A stretch of DNA of 64,000 nt. Source: Monomorium pharaonis (lineage: Eukaryota > Arthropoda > Insecta > Hymenoptera > Formicidae). Position 1 is the first letter of the stretch. Every line of letters starts with the position of its first letter. Below the pieces are notes generated by a model, which did no database searches, had not been told where the DNA came from, and saw only the letters and a program-made list of their open reading frames with translations. Shown one piece after another: positions 50,901 to 63,456 of this stretch. Made by a program: the position numbers and the translations under genes. The stretch lies in the NCBI RefSeq assembly GCF_013373865.1, contig NC_050468.1, positions 10,292,510 through 10,356,509 on the forward strand. Reading direction: 5' to 3'.

Positions 50901-51541
50901 GATGCCCAAGGACACCGCGTTTGAAACTGAATGGAAAGTCTTTGTAAACACGAACATCTGAGAATACCATTTTAATTAAGTTGACCAAGTTTGAATTAAA
51001 AAGTAAATTTTATATACAAAAAAGTTACTGTCAATTCAACAGTCATTGTTTTATAGATTAGCAAAAATATAAAATCTTTAAAGAGTTTGATAACCGTAAA
51101 TTTCAATAAAATATTACATTTTATATTTCAATATTATACCAGTCATTTAAAAAGCACAATATGTTATTAAAAGATTTTAATTCTTTGTTTGAAGATATTG
51201 TTATTTTATTTTTTATTGTTATTTTTTATTGTTATTTTTCCAATAATTTTTTTTCAATTTAATAGTTTTTTTTTTTAATTTAATAGTTATTATTGAATGA
51301 TAAAAATATATTTTTCTTGATGAAACTATGCAACATTTTTTATTTAAGCAAATTATGTAGATATTCAAAATATTCAAATTAACGAAAGATTTTTTAAAGA
51401 TTTTATATTCTTGATTATATAATTATACATGAGGCAATAATTGTAAATTTGGGACTAATTTTATATTTAAACTCTTAATACCTTCTGTATTTTTAATTTA
51501 TAGAATTAAATAGAATCTTTATTCACTTCAGCATTATACTA
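50901..51541. other. AT-rich noncoding DNA with possible transposon terminus
   Basis: Just before this block, ACAGGGTGTTTCCAAA at about 50,871-50,886 resembles a common insect DNA-transposon end, but no partner was found. Otherwise AT-rich, with no feature. Confidence 0.4.
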
Positions 51542-51827
51542 ACAAGGGAACCTCGCGAACTCGAAAATTCAGATTTTAATGAAATTTGGCATAAATGTAG
51601 AGAGGGTGAATACATGAATTTAGACATTTTAGTTGGTGCCCAAAAACGGTTTGAAGGGGTGAAACCATCCTTCAAAGTTGAGACGATTTTTGCGGTTTTT
51701 CGATATATATCGTAAATTAAACAAAATATTAAAAAATGTTTCATACGAAAGCTTTAAAGTATAAATACCTTTAGTTTAAAATCAAGTTTAAAATCAGAAT
51801 TTACGGGTTCTCGCGAGGTTCCCTTGT
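51542..51827 (+). mobile_element. MITE with ACAAGGGAACC termini, copy 1 (complete)
   Basis: The ends are inverted repeats: the first 17 bases, ACAAGGGAACCTCGCGA, equal the reverse complement of the last 17, and similarity continues to about 37 bases (AAATTCWGATTTT inner core). The length is 286 bp, with no reading frame. No convincing target-site duplication, so the superfamily is unassigned. It lies directly against the 70-bp minisatellite. Confidence 0.8.
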
Positions 51828-51830
51828 CAG

Positions 51831-52745
51831 AGTATTGTAAAAATTCGATATTTTCTGCAATTGTCAGTCTATTGCATTAATTATTTTTTACAACACTCTG
51901 TGTATTGTAAAAATTCGATATTTTCTGCAATTGTCAGCCTGTTGCATTAATTATTTTTTACAACACTCTGTGTATTGTAAAAATTCAATATTTTCTGCAA
52001 TTGTCAGCCTATTGCATTAATTACTTTTTACAACACTCTGTGTATTGTAAAAATTCGATATTTTCTGCAATTGTCAGCCTATTGCAGAAATTATTTTTTA
52101 CAACACTCTGTGCATTGTAAAAATTCGATATTTTCTGCAATTGTCAGCCTATTGCAGAAATTATTTTCTACAACACTCTGTGTATTGTAAAAATTCGATA
52201 TTTTCTGCAACACTCTGTGTATTGTAAAAATTCGATATTTTATGCAATTGTCTGCCTATTGCAGAAAATAATTTTTAAAATGCTCTGTGTATTGTAAAAA
52301 TTCGATATTTTCTGCAATTGTCAGCCTATTGCAGAAAATAATTTTTACAATGCTCTGTGTATTGTAAAAATTCGATATTTTATGCAACACTCTGTGTATT
52401 GTAAAATTTCGATATTTTATGCAATTGTCTGCCTATTGCAGAAAATAATTTTTACAATGCTCTGTGTATTGTAAAAATTCGATATTTTTTGCAATTGTCA
52501 GCCTATTGCATTAATTATTTTTTACAACACTCTGTGTATTGTAAAAATTCGATATTTTCTGCAATTGTTAGTCTATTGCAGAAATTATTTTTTACAACAC
52601 TTTGTGCATTGTAAAAATTCGATATTTTCTGCAATTGTCAGCCTATTGCAGAAATTATTTTCTACAACACTCTGTGTATTATGAAAATTCGATATTTTTT
52701 GCAATTGTCAGCCTATTACAGAATTTTATCACGATTGCGGAAAAT
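51831..52745 (+). repeat. 70-bp minisatellite array
   Basis: About 13 tandem units phased on TATTGTAAAAATTCGATA, at 51,833, 51,903, 51,973, 52,043, 52,113 and 52,183, then with 37-bp short units at 52,183-52,219 and 52,360-52,396 and otherwise 70 bp to 52,677. The two short units lack the same internal 33 bases. Each full unit is an imperfect palindrome: TTGTAAAAATTCGATATTTT with TCTGCAAT on one side mirrors ATTGCAGAAATTATTTTTTAC on the other. Units differ by a few substitutions. Confidence 0.9.
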
Positions 52746-52767
52746 GATGAATTTTTACAATACTTTG

Positions 52768-53000
52768 ACAAGGGAACTTCGCGAGAACCCGAAAATTCTG
52801 ATTTTAATGAAACTTGGCATAAATATAGAGGGGGTATGAATACATGAATTTTGACATTTTTAGTTGGTGTCCAAAAACGGTTTGAAGGGGTAAAACCACC
52901 CTTTATAGTTGAGACATTTATGCGGGTTTTCGATATATCTCGTAAACTAAACAAAATATTAAAAAATGTTTCATACAAAAGTTTTACAGCATAAATACCT
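52768..53000 (+). mobile_element. MITE with ACAAGGGAACC termini, copy 2 (right end missing)
   Basis: Aligns with copy 1 in the same orientation from its first base to about base 240. Shared cores include TTGGCATAAAT, CAAAAACGGTTTGAAGGGG and AACAAAATATTAAAAAATG. The last 45 or so bases, including the right terminal repeat, are replaced by (CA)n/(TA)n DNA. It borders the minisatellite on the other side from copy 1. Confidence 0.8.
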
Positions 53001-53012
53001 CCATATACACAT

Positions 53013-53018
<6 letters not shown>

Positions 53019-53059
<41 letters not shown>
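53019..53059. repeat. (TA)n microsatellite
   Basis: About 41 bases of AT/TA, preceded by a short CA tract, at the broken right end of MITE copy 2. Self-complementary and so likely hairpin-forming. Confidence 0.95.
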
Positions 53060-53062
<3 letters not shown>

Positions 53063-53159
53063 TATAATTAGTTTTACGAAATTATTTTTTAAAAAATAAT
53101 AGAAATATTGTGAAATTTCGATTAAAATTAATCTTATCTAAAAAAGGAGATGTTAAATC

Positions 53160-53540
53160 AAATCGAATTTATTGTTGCCGCTTTTCCGAGATGCTGATTG
53201 GCTGTCTCGCTATCTCGTTGTTAAGTGCGTTGTGACTTTCTTCACTTCGTGTCATTTCCAGCTGTCAAACTACTTCGTGTCATTTTCAGCTGTCAAACTG
53301 TCACTTTTGATAGTTGATTGAAATAATTACAAAAAATTAGGGAAAAAGAAAAAAGAGCCAAATAAAAAATATACGAGAGGAAGAGAAAGAGAAAGAGAGA
53401 AAGAGAGAGAGAGAGAGAAGGGGGGGGAGTAAGAATTCTTTCTAAAAAAGGGCATGGCATCGATACTCGCATCTCTCGAAGTATTGTTGTCGCTTTTCCG
53501 CGATGCCGATTAAACGTGTGTGAAGTTAGCATCTCAAAGT
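53160..53540. other. Short duplications next to the satellite edge
   Basis: A 28-bp unit starting ACTTCGTGTCATTT occurs twice in tandem (53,244-53,271 and 53,272-53,299). A second pair, TTGTTGCCGCTTTTCCGAG at about 53,172 and TTGTTGTCGCTTTTCCGCG at about 53,484, is a direct repeat about 312 bases apart. A GA tract (53,380-53,419) ending in G8 lies between them. Confidence 0.7.
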
Positions 53541-53670
53541 TTAGCATCTCATAAAAATACTGCAGAATTACTTGCATCCAGCATAGTTCTACAGTTCTTG
53601 ATAGGTATCAACAATAGTTCCGTTGAATTATCTATTTTAATTAAAATTTTATAAATGAGATGCTAACTTC
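53522..53670. repeat. 15-bp perfect inverted repeat
   Basis: GAAGTTAGCATCTCA at 53,522-53,536 is the exact reverse complement of 53,656-53,670. The words AGCATCTCA and GAGATGCTAA also recur near 53,541 and 53,686, and GAGATGCTAA appears inside an edge satellite monomer near 54,287. The inverted pair is therefore probably built from satellite-related sequence. Confidence 0.7.
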
Positions 53671-53960
53671 CAAAATCACATAATAGCATCTCACCGTATT
53701 TCGAATATACGACCACAGAGAATACTAAATCTATAGAGTTCTATCGTTTAGAGACGTTCTATCAATAGTTTTGACAATTAAATTAATGAAAAAATAATTT
53801 TTTGTTACAAAACATACGTATATATATGCGTGTACGTCTGCGCACATGGATTTGGTGTAATTGGCATCTCAGATAGACAAAATTAATTAATTTAAAAATT
53901 TTAAAAGTATTTTTCAATAACTATCTAGATGGGAAACTTATATTTATAGGTCTAGACATA
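53580..53960 (+). repeat. Highly diverged satellite remnants
   Basis: Segments at about 53,590-53,650, 53,694-53,815 and 53,932-53,960 align weakly to the 164-bp monomer (TCGAATAT..CGAC, GTTCTA, CAATAGTT, AATTATTTTTTGTTAC, then GGGAAACTTATATTTATAGG). Spacing is irregular, with an insertion containing a TATATATGCGTG patch. This is the decayed outer edge of the array. Confidence 0.55.
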
Positions 53961-56034
53961 AGATACTGGTTGAATATTGATAGTTCTATTTTTTTTAACG
54001 CAGTTCTCATATAGATACGGACGCGTACAATAGTTTCAAAAAAAGTTATGGTGTTATAATTAATAAAAACATTTTTTTTTTAATTATTTTGCCCGGAAAA
54101 CTTGAATTTTGAAGGCTGGACGTGAAGTGCTAATCGAATATCGACAGATTTATTTATTTTAACGCAGTTTTTATATAGTTCCGGACGCGTCCAATAATTT
54201 TCTAAAGAGTTCCAGTGATATAATTAATTAAAACATTTTTTAAACAATTATTTTGCAGAAAAACTTGACTTTTGAGGGCTAAAGGTGAGATGCTAATCGA
54301 ATATCAACAGTTCTATTTATTTTAACGCAGTTTTCATATAGTTCTAGACGCGTACAATAGTTTTTTAAAAAGCTACGGTGTTATAATTAATTAAAACATT
54401 TTTTAAACAATTATTTTGCCCGGAAAACTTGAATTTTGGAAGCTACACGTGAAATGTTAATCGGAAATCGACAGATCTATTTATTTTAACGTAATTCTCA
54501 TATAGTTCAGGACGCGTACAATATGTTTCTATAAAGTTCAGGTGATATAATTAATAAAAACATTTTTTTAACAATTATTTTGCCCGGAAAACTTGAATTT
54601 CTAAGGCTACACGTCAAGTGCTAATCGAATATCGACAGATCTATTTATTTGAACGTAATTCTCATGTAGTTCGGGACGCGAACAATATGTTTCTATAAAG
54701 TTTAGGTGATATAATTAATTAGAACATTTTTTAAATAATTATTTTGCCCGGAAAACTTGAATTTCGAAGGCTATACGTCAAGTGCTAATCGAATATCGAC
54801 AGATCTATTTATTTGAACGTAATTCTCATATAGTTCGGGACGCGTACAATATGCTTCTATAAAGTTTAGGTGATATAATTAATTAGAACATTTTTTAAAC
54901 AATTATTTTGCCCGGAAAACTTGAATTTCTAAGGCTATACGTCAAGTGCTAATCGAATATCGACAGATCTATTTATTTTAACATAATTCTCATATAGTTC
55001 GGGACGCGTACAATATGTTTCTATAAAGTTCAGGTGATATAATTAATTAACACATTTTTTAAACAATTGTTTTGCCCGAAAAACATGAATTTTTAAGACT
55101 GGACGTAAAGTGCTATTCGAATATCGACAGATCTATTTATTTGAACGTAATTCTCATATAGTTCGGGACGCGTACAATATGTTTCTATAAAGTTTAGGTG
55201 ATATAATTAATTAGAACATTTTTTAAACAATTATTTTGCCCGGAAAACTTGAATTTCTAAGGCTATACGTCAAGTGCTAATCGAATATCGACAGATCTAT
55301 TTATTTGAACGTAATTCTCATGTAGTTCGGGACGCGTACAATATGTTTTTATAAAGTTTAGGTGATATAATTAATTAGAACATTTTTTAAACAATTATTT
55401 TGCCCGGAAAACTTGAATTTCTAAGGCTATACGTCAAGTGCTAATCGAATATCGACAGATCTATTTATTTGAACGTAATTGTCATGTAGTTCGGGACGCG
55501 TACAATATGTTTCTATAAAGTTTAGGTGATATAATTAATTAGAACATTTTTTAAACAATTATTTTGCCCGGAAAACTTGAATTTCTAAGGCTACACGTCA
55601 AGTGCTAATCGAATATCGACAGATCTATTTATTTGAACGTAATTCTCATGTAGTTCGGGACGCGTACAATATGTTTTTATAAAGTTTAGGTGATATAATT
55701 AATTAGAACATTTTTTAAACAATTATTTTGCCCGGAAAACTTGAATTTCTAAGGCTATACGTCAAGTGCTAATCGAATATCGACAGATCTATTTATTTTA
55801 ACGTAATTCTCATATAGTTCAGGACGCGTACAATATGTTTCTATAAAGTTCAGGTGATATAATTAATTAGAACATTTTTTAAACAATTATTTTGCCCGGA
55901 AAACTTGAATTTCTAAGGCTACACGTCAAGTGCTAATCGAATATCGACAGATCTATTTATTTTAACGTAATTCTCATATAGTTCGGGACGCGTACAATAT
56001 GTTTCTATAAAGTTTAGGTGATATAATTAATTAG

Positions 56035-58330
56035 AACATTTTTTAAACAATTATTTTGCCCGGAAAACTTGAATTTCTAAGGCTATACGTCAAGTGCTAA
56101 TCGAATATCGACAGATCTATTTATTTTAACGTAATTCTCATATAGTTCAGGACGCGTACAATATGTTTCTATAAAGTTCAGGTGATATAATTAATTAGAA
56201 CATTTTTTAAACAATTATTTTGCCCGGAAAACTTGAATTTCTAAGGCTACACGTCAAGTGCTAATCGAATATCGACAGATCTATTTATTTGAACGTAATT
56301 GTCATGTAGTTCGGGACGCGTACAATATGTTTCTATAAAGTTTAGGTGATATAATTAATTAGAACATTTTTTAAACAATTATTTTGCCCGGAAAACTTGA
56401 ATTTCTAAGGCTACACGTCAAGTGCTAATCGAATATCGACAGATCTATTTATTTGAACGTAATTCTCATGTAGTTCGGGACGCGTACAATATGTTTTTAT
56501 AAAGTTTAGGTGATATAATTAATTAGAACATTTTTTAAACAATTATTTTGCCCGGAAAACTTGAATTTCTAAGGCTATACGTCAAGTGCTAATCGAATAT
56601 CGACAGATCTATTTATTTTAACATAATTCTCATATAGTTCGGGACGCGTACAATATGTTTCTATAAAGTTCAGGTGATATAATTAATTAACACATTTTTT
56701 AAACAATTGTTTTGCCCGAAAAACATGAATTTTTAAGACTGGACGTAAAGTGCTATTCGAATATCGACAGATCTATTTATTTGAACGTAATTCTCATATA
56801 GTTCGGGACGCGTACAATATGTTTCTATAAAGTTTAGGTGATATAATTAATTAGAACATTTTTTAAACAATTATTTTGCCCGGAAAACTTGAATTTCTAA
56901 GGCTATACGTCAAGTGCTAATCGAATATCGACAGATCTATTTATTTGAACGCAATTCTCATATAGTTCGGGACGCGTACAATATGTTTCTATAAAGTTCA
57001 GGTGATATAATTAATAAAAACATTTTTTAAACAATTATTTTGCTCGAAAAACTTGAATTTCTAAGGCTACACGTCAAGTGCTAATCGATTATCGACAGAT
57101 CTTTTTATTTTAACGTAATTCTCATATAGTTCAGGACGCGTACAATATGTTCCTATAAAGTTCAGGTGATATAATTAATTAAAACATTTTTTAAACAATT
57201 ATTTTGCCCGAAAAACTTGAATTTCTAAGGATACACGTCAAGTGCTAATCGAATATCGACAGATCTATTTATTTGAACGTAATTCTCATGTAGTTTGGGA
57301 CGCGTACAATATGTTTCTATAAAGTTCAGGTGATATAATTAATTAGAACATTTTTTAAACAATTATTTTGCCCGGAAAACTTGAATTTCTAAGGCTACAC
57401 GTCAAGTGCTAATCGAATATCGACAGATCTATTTATTTGAACGTAATTCTCATGTAGTTCGGGACGCGTACAATATGTTTCTATAAAGTTTAGGTGATAT
57501 AATTAATTAGAACATTTTTTAAACAATTATTTTGCCCGGAAAACTTGAATTTCTAAGGCTATACGTCAAGTGCTAATCGAATATCGACAGATCTATTAAT
57601 TTTAACGTAATTCTCATATAGTTCGGGACGCGTACAATATGTTTCTATAAAGTTTAGGTGATATAATTAATTAGAACATTTTTTAAACAATTATTTTGCC
57701 CGGAAAACTTGAATTTCTAAGGCTATACGTCAAGTGCTAATCGAATATTGACAGATCTATTTATTTGAACGCAATTCTCATATAGTTCGGGACGCGTACA
57801 ATATGTTTCTATAAAGTTCAGGTGATATAATTAATAAAAACATTTTTTAAACAATTATTTTGCCCGAAAAACTTGAATTTCTAAGGCTACACGTCAAGTG
57901 CTAATCGAATATCGACAGATCTATTTATTTGAACGTAATTCTCATATAGTTCGGGACGCGTACAATATGTTTCTATAAAGTTTAGGTGATATAATTAATT
58001 AGAACATTTTTTAAACAATTATTTTGCCCGGAAAACTTGAATTTCGAAGGCTATACGTCAAGTGCTATTCGAATATCGACAGATCTATTTATTTTAACAT
58101 AATTCTCATATAGTTCGGGACGCGTACAATATGTTTCTATAAAGTTCAGGTGATATAATTAATTAACACATTTTTTAAACAATTGTTTTGCCCGAAAATC
58201 ATGAATTTTTAAGGCTGGACGTAAAGTGCTATTTGAATATCGACAGATCTATTTATTTTAACGTAATTCTCATATAGTTCGGGACGCGTACAATATGTTT
58301 CTATAAAGTTCATGTGATATAATTAATAAA
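56035..58330 (+). repeat. 14-monomer higher-order repeat, copy 1
   Basis: A 2,296-bp block of 14 monomers, each with its own diagnostic variants: GTCATG for CTCATG near 56,301, TTAACATAATT near 56,619, class-B monomers with ATGAATTTTT at 56,725 and 58,201, TGCTCG near 57,041, GGATACACG at 57,229 and ATATTGACAG near 57,746. The set and order of variants recur in copy 2. Confidence 0.9.
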
Positions 58331-60626
58331 AACATTTTTTAAACAATTATTTTGCCCGGAAAACTTGAATTTCTAAGGCTATACGTCAAGTGCTAATCGA
58401 ATATCGACAGATCTATTTATTTTAACGTAATTCTCATATAGTTCAGGACGCGTACAATATGTTTCTATAAAGTTCAGGTGATATAATTAATTAGAACATT
58501 TTTTAAACAATTATTTTGCCCGGAAAACTTGAATTTCTAAGGCTACACGTCAAGTGCTAATCGAATATCGACAGATCTATTTATTTGAACGTAATTGTCA
58601 TGTAGTTCGGGACGCGTACAATATGTTTCTATAAAGTTTAGGTGATATAATTAATTAGAACATTTTTTAAACAATTATTTTGCCCGGAAAACTTGAATTT
58701 CTAAGGCTACACGTCAAGTGCTAATCGAATATCGACAGATCTATTTATTTGAACGTAATTCTCATGTAGTTCGGGACGCGTACAATATGTTTTTATAAAG
58801 TTTAGGTGATATAATTAATTAGAACATTTTTTAAACAATTATTTTGCCCGGAAAACTTGAATTTCTAAGGCTATACGTCAAGTGCTAATCGAATATCGAC
58901 AGATCTATTTATTTTAACATAATTCTCATATAGTTCGGGACGCGTACAATATGTTTCTATAAAGTTCAGGTGATATAATTAATTAACACATTTTTTAAAC
59001 AATTGTTTTGCCCGAAAAACATGAATTTTTAAGACTGGACGTAAAGTGCTATTCGAATATCGACAGATCTATTTATTTGAACGTAATTCTCATATAGTTC
59101 GGGACGCGTACAATATGTTTCTATAAAGTTTAGGTGATATAATTAATTAGAACATTTTTTAAACAATTATTTTGCCCGGAAAACTTGAATTTCTAAGGCT
59201 ATACGTCAAGTGCTAATCGAATATCGACAGATCTATTTATTTGAACGCAATTCTCATATAGTTCGGGACGCGTACAATATGTTTCTATAAAGTTCAGGTG
59301 ATATAATTAATAAAAACATTTTTTAAACAATTATTTTGCTCGAAAAACTTGAATTTCTAAGGCTACACGTCAAGTGCTAATCGATTATCGACAGATCTTT
59401 TTATTTTAACGTAATTCTCATATAGTTCAGGACGCGTACAATATGTTCCTATAAAGTTCAGGTGATATAATTAATTAAAACATTTTTTAAACAATTATTT
59501 TGCCCGAAAAACTTGAATTTCTAAGGATACACGTCAAGTGCTAATCGAATATCGACAGATCTATTTATTTGAACGTAATTCTCATGTAGTTTGGGACGCG
59601 TACAATATGTTTCTATAAAGTTCAGGTGATATAATTAATTAGAACATTTTTTAAACAATTATTTTGCCCGGAAAACTTGAATTTCTAAGGCTACACGTCA
59701 AGTGCTAATCGAATATCGACAGATCTATTTATTTGAACGTAATTCTCATGTAGTTCGGGACGCGTACAATATGTTTCTATAAAGTTTAGGTGATATAATT
59801 AATTAGAACATTTTTTAAACAATTATTTTGCCCGGAAAACTTGAATTTCTAAGGCTATACGTCAAGTGCTAATCGAATATCGACAGATCTATTAATTTTA
59901 ACGTAATTCTCATATAGTTCGGGACGCGTACAATATGTTTCTATAAAGTTTAGGTGATATAATTAATTAGAACATTTTTTAAACAATTATTTTGCCCGGA
60001 AAACTTGAATTTCTAAGGCTATACGTCAAGTGCTAATCGAATATTGACAGATCTATTTATTTGAACGCAATTCTCATATAGTTCGGGACGCGTACAATAT
60101 GTTTCTATAAAGTTCAGGTGATATAATTAATAAAAACATTTTTTAAACAATTATTTTGCCCGAAAAACTTGAATTTCTAAGGCTACACGTCAAGTGCTAA
60201 TCGAATATCGACAGATCTATTTATTTGAACGTAATTCTCATATAGTTCGGGACGCGTACAATATGTTTCTATAAAGTTTAGGTGATATAATTAATTAGAA
60301 CATTTTTTAAACAATTATTTTGCCCGGAAAACTTGAATTTCGAAGGCTATACGTCAAGTGCTATTCGAATATCGACAGATCTATTTATTTTAACATAATT
60401 CTCATATAGTTCGGGACGCGTACAATATGTTTCTATAAAGTTCAGGTGATATAATTAATTAACACATTTTTTAAACAATTGTTTTGCCCGAAAATCATGA
60501 ATTTTTAAGGCTGGACGTAAAGTGCTATTTGAATATCGACAGATCTATTTATTTTAACGTAATTCTCATATAGTTCGGGACGCGTACAATATGTTTCTAT
60601 AAAGTTCATGTGATATAATTAATAAA
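58331..60626 (+). repeat. 14-monomer higher-order repeat, copy 2
   Basis: Line-by-line comparison at an offset of 2,296 bases found no mismatch to copy 1. Identity runs on to 60,677, where the first difference (C for T) appears. The copy starts right after copy 1, so the two are tandem. Perfect identity between copies whose monomers differ from each other is the definition of a higher-order repeat. Confidence 0.9.
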
Positions 60627-62454
60627 AACATTTTTTAAACAATTATTTTGCCCGGAAAACTTGAATTTCTAAGGCTACACGTCAAGTGCTAATCGAATAT
60701 CGACAGATCTATTTATTTGAACGTAATTCTCATATCGTTCGGGACGCGTACAATATGTTTCTATAAAGTTTAGGTGATATAATTAATAAAAACATTTTTT
60801 AAACAATTGTTTTGCCCAAAAAACATGAATTTTTAAGGTTGGACGTAAAGTGCTATTCGAATATCGACAGATCTATTTATTTTAACGTAATTCTCATATA
60901 GTTCGGGACGCGTACAATATGTTTCTATAAAGTTTAGGTGATATAATTAATTAGAACATTTTTTAAACAATTATTTTGCCCGGAAAACTTGAATTTCTAA
61001 GGCTATACGTCAAGTGCTAATCGAATATCGACAGATCTATTTATTTGAACGCAATTCTCATATAGTTCGGGACGCGTACAATATGTTTCTATAAAGTTCA
61101 GGTGATATAATTAATAAAAACATTTTTTAAACAATTATTTTGCCCGGAAAACTTGAATTTCTAAGGCTATACGTCAAGTGCTAATCGAATATCGACAGAT
61201 CTATTTATTTTAACGTAATTCTCATATAGTTCAGGACGCGTACAATATGTTTCTATAAAGTTCAGGTGATATAATTAATAAAAACATTTTTTAAACAATT
61301 ATTTTGCCCGAAAAATTTGAATTTCTAAGGCTACACGTCAAGTGCTAATCGAATATCGACAGATCTATTTATTTTAACGTAATTCTCATATAGTTCAGGA
61401 CGCGTACAATATGTTTCTATAAAGTTCAGGTGATATAATTAATTAGAACATTTTTTAAACAATTATTTTGCCCGGAAAACTTGAATTTCTAAGGCTACAC
61501 GTCAAGTGCTAATCGAATATCGACAGATCTATTTATTTGAACGTAATTCTCATATAGTTCGGGACGCGTACAATATGTTTCTATAAAGTTTAGGTGATAT
61601 AATTAATTAGAACATTTTTTAAACAATTATTTTGCCCGGAAAACTTGAATTTCGAAGGCTATACGTCAAGTGCTATTCGAATATCGACAGATCTATTCAT
61701 TTTAACGTAATTCTCATATAGTTCGGGACGCGTACAATATGTTTCTATAAAGTTTAGGTGATATAATTAATTAGAACATTTTTTAAACAATTATTTTGCC
61801 CGGAAAACTTGAATTTCTAAGGCTATACGTCAAGTGCTAATCGAATATCGACAGATTTATTTATTTGAACGCAATTCTCATATAGTTCGGGACGCGTACA
61901 ATATGTTTCTATAAAGTTCAGGTGATATAATTAATAAAAACATTTTTTAAACAATTATTTTGCCCGAGAAACTTGAATTTCTAAGGCTACACGTCAAGTG
62001 CTAATCGAATATCGACAGATCTATTTATTTGAACGTAATTCTCATATAGTTCGGGACGCGTACAATATGTTTCTATAAAGTTTAGGTGATATAATTAATT
62101 AGAACATTTTTTAAACAATTATTTTGTTCGGAAAACTTGAATTTCGAAGGCTATACGTCAAGTGCTATTCGAATATCGACAGATCTATTTATTTTAACGT
62201 AATTCTCATATAGTTAGGGACGCGTACAATATGTTTCTATAAAGTTTAGGTGATATAATTAATAAAAACATTTTTTAAACAATTATTTTGCCCGGAAAAC
62301 TTGAATTTCTAAGGCTACACGTCAAGTGCTAATCGAATATCGACAGATCTATTTATTTGAACGTAATTCTCATATAGTTCGGGACGCGTACAATATGTTT
62401 CTATAGAGTTCAGGTGATATAATTAATAAAAACATTTTTTAAACAATTATTTTG

Positions 62455-63456
62455 CCCGAAAAACTTGAATTTCTAAGGCTACACGTCAAGTGCTAATCGA
62501 TTATCGACAGATCTTTTTATTTTAACGTAATTCTCATATAGTTCAGGACGCGTACAATATGTTCCTATAAAGTTCAGGTGATATAATTAATTAAAACATT
62601 TTTTAAACAATTATTTTGCCCGAAAAACTTGAATTTCTAAGGATACACGTCAAGTGCTAATCGAATATCGACAGATCTATTTATTTGAACGTAATTCTCA
62701 TGTAGTTTGGGACGCGTACAATATGTTTCTATAAAGTTCAGGTGATATAATTAATTAGAACATTTTTTAAACAATTATTTTGCCCGGAAAACTTGAATTT
62801 CTAAGGCTACACGTCAAGTGCTAATCGAATATCGACAGATCTATTTATTTGAACGTAATTCTCATGTAGTTCGGGACGCGTACAATATGTTTCTATAAAG
62901 TTTAGGTGATATAATTAATTAGAACATTTTTTAAACAATTATTTTGCCCGGAAAACTTGAATTTCTAAGGCTATACGTCAAGTGCTAATCGAATATCGAC
63001 AGATCTATTAATTTTAACGTAATTCTCATATAGTTCGGGACGCGTACAATATGTTTCTATAAAGTTTAGGTGATATAATTAATTAGAACATTTTTTAAAC
63101 AATTATTTTGCCCGGAAAACTTGAATTTCTAAGGCTATACGTCAAGTGCTAATCGAATATTGACAGATCTATTTATTTGAACGCAATTCTCATATAGTTC
63201 GGGACGCGTACAATATGTTTCTATAAAGTTCAGGTGATATAATTAATAAAAACATTTTTTAAACAATTATTTTGCCCGAAAAACTTGAATTTCTAAGGCT
63301 ACACGTCAAGTGCTAATCGAATATCGACAGATCTATTTATTTGAACGTAATTCTCATATAGTTCGGGACGCGTACAATATGTTTCTATAAAGTTTAGGTG
63401 ATATAATTAATTAGAACATTTTTTAAACAATTATTTTGCCCGGAAAACTTGAATTT
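62455..63456 (+). repeat. Partial third copy of the higher-order repeat
   Basis: Matches 59,339-60,340 at an offset of 3,116 bases (19 monomers) with no mismatch seen. Around 63,421-63,839 the best match switches to 60,633-61,051, an offset of 2,788 bases (17 monomers). The junction shows that blocks have been reshuffled in whole-monomer steps, as unequal exchange or conversion would do. Confidence 0.85.
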
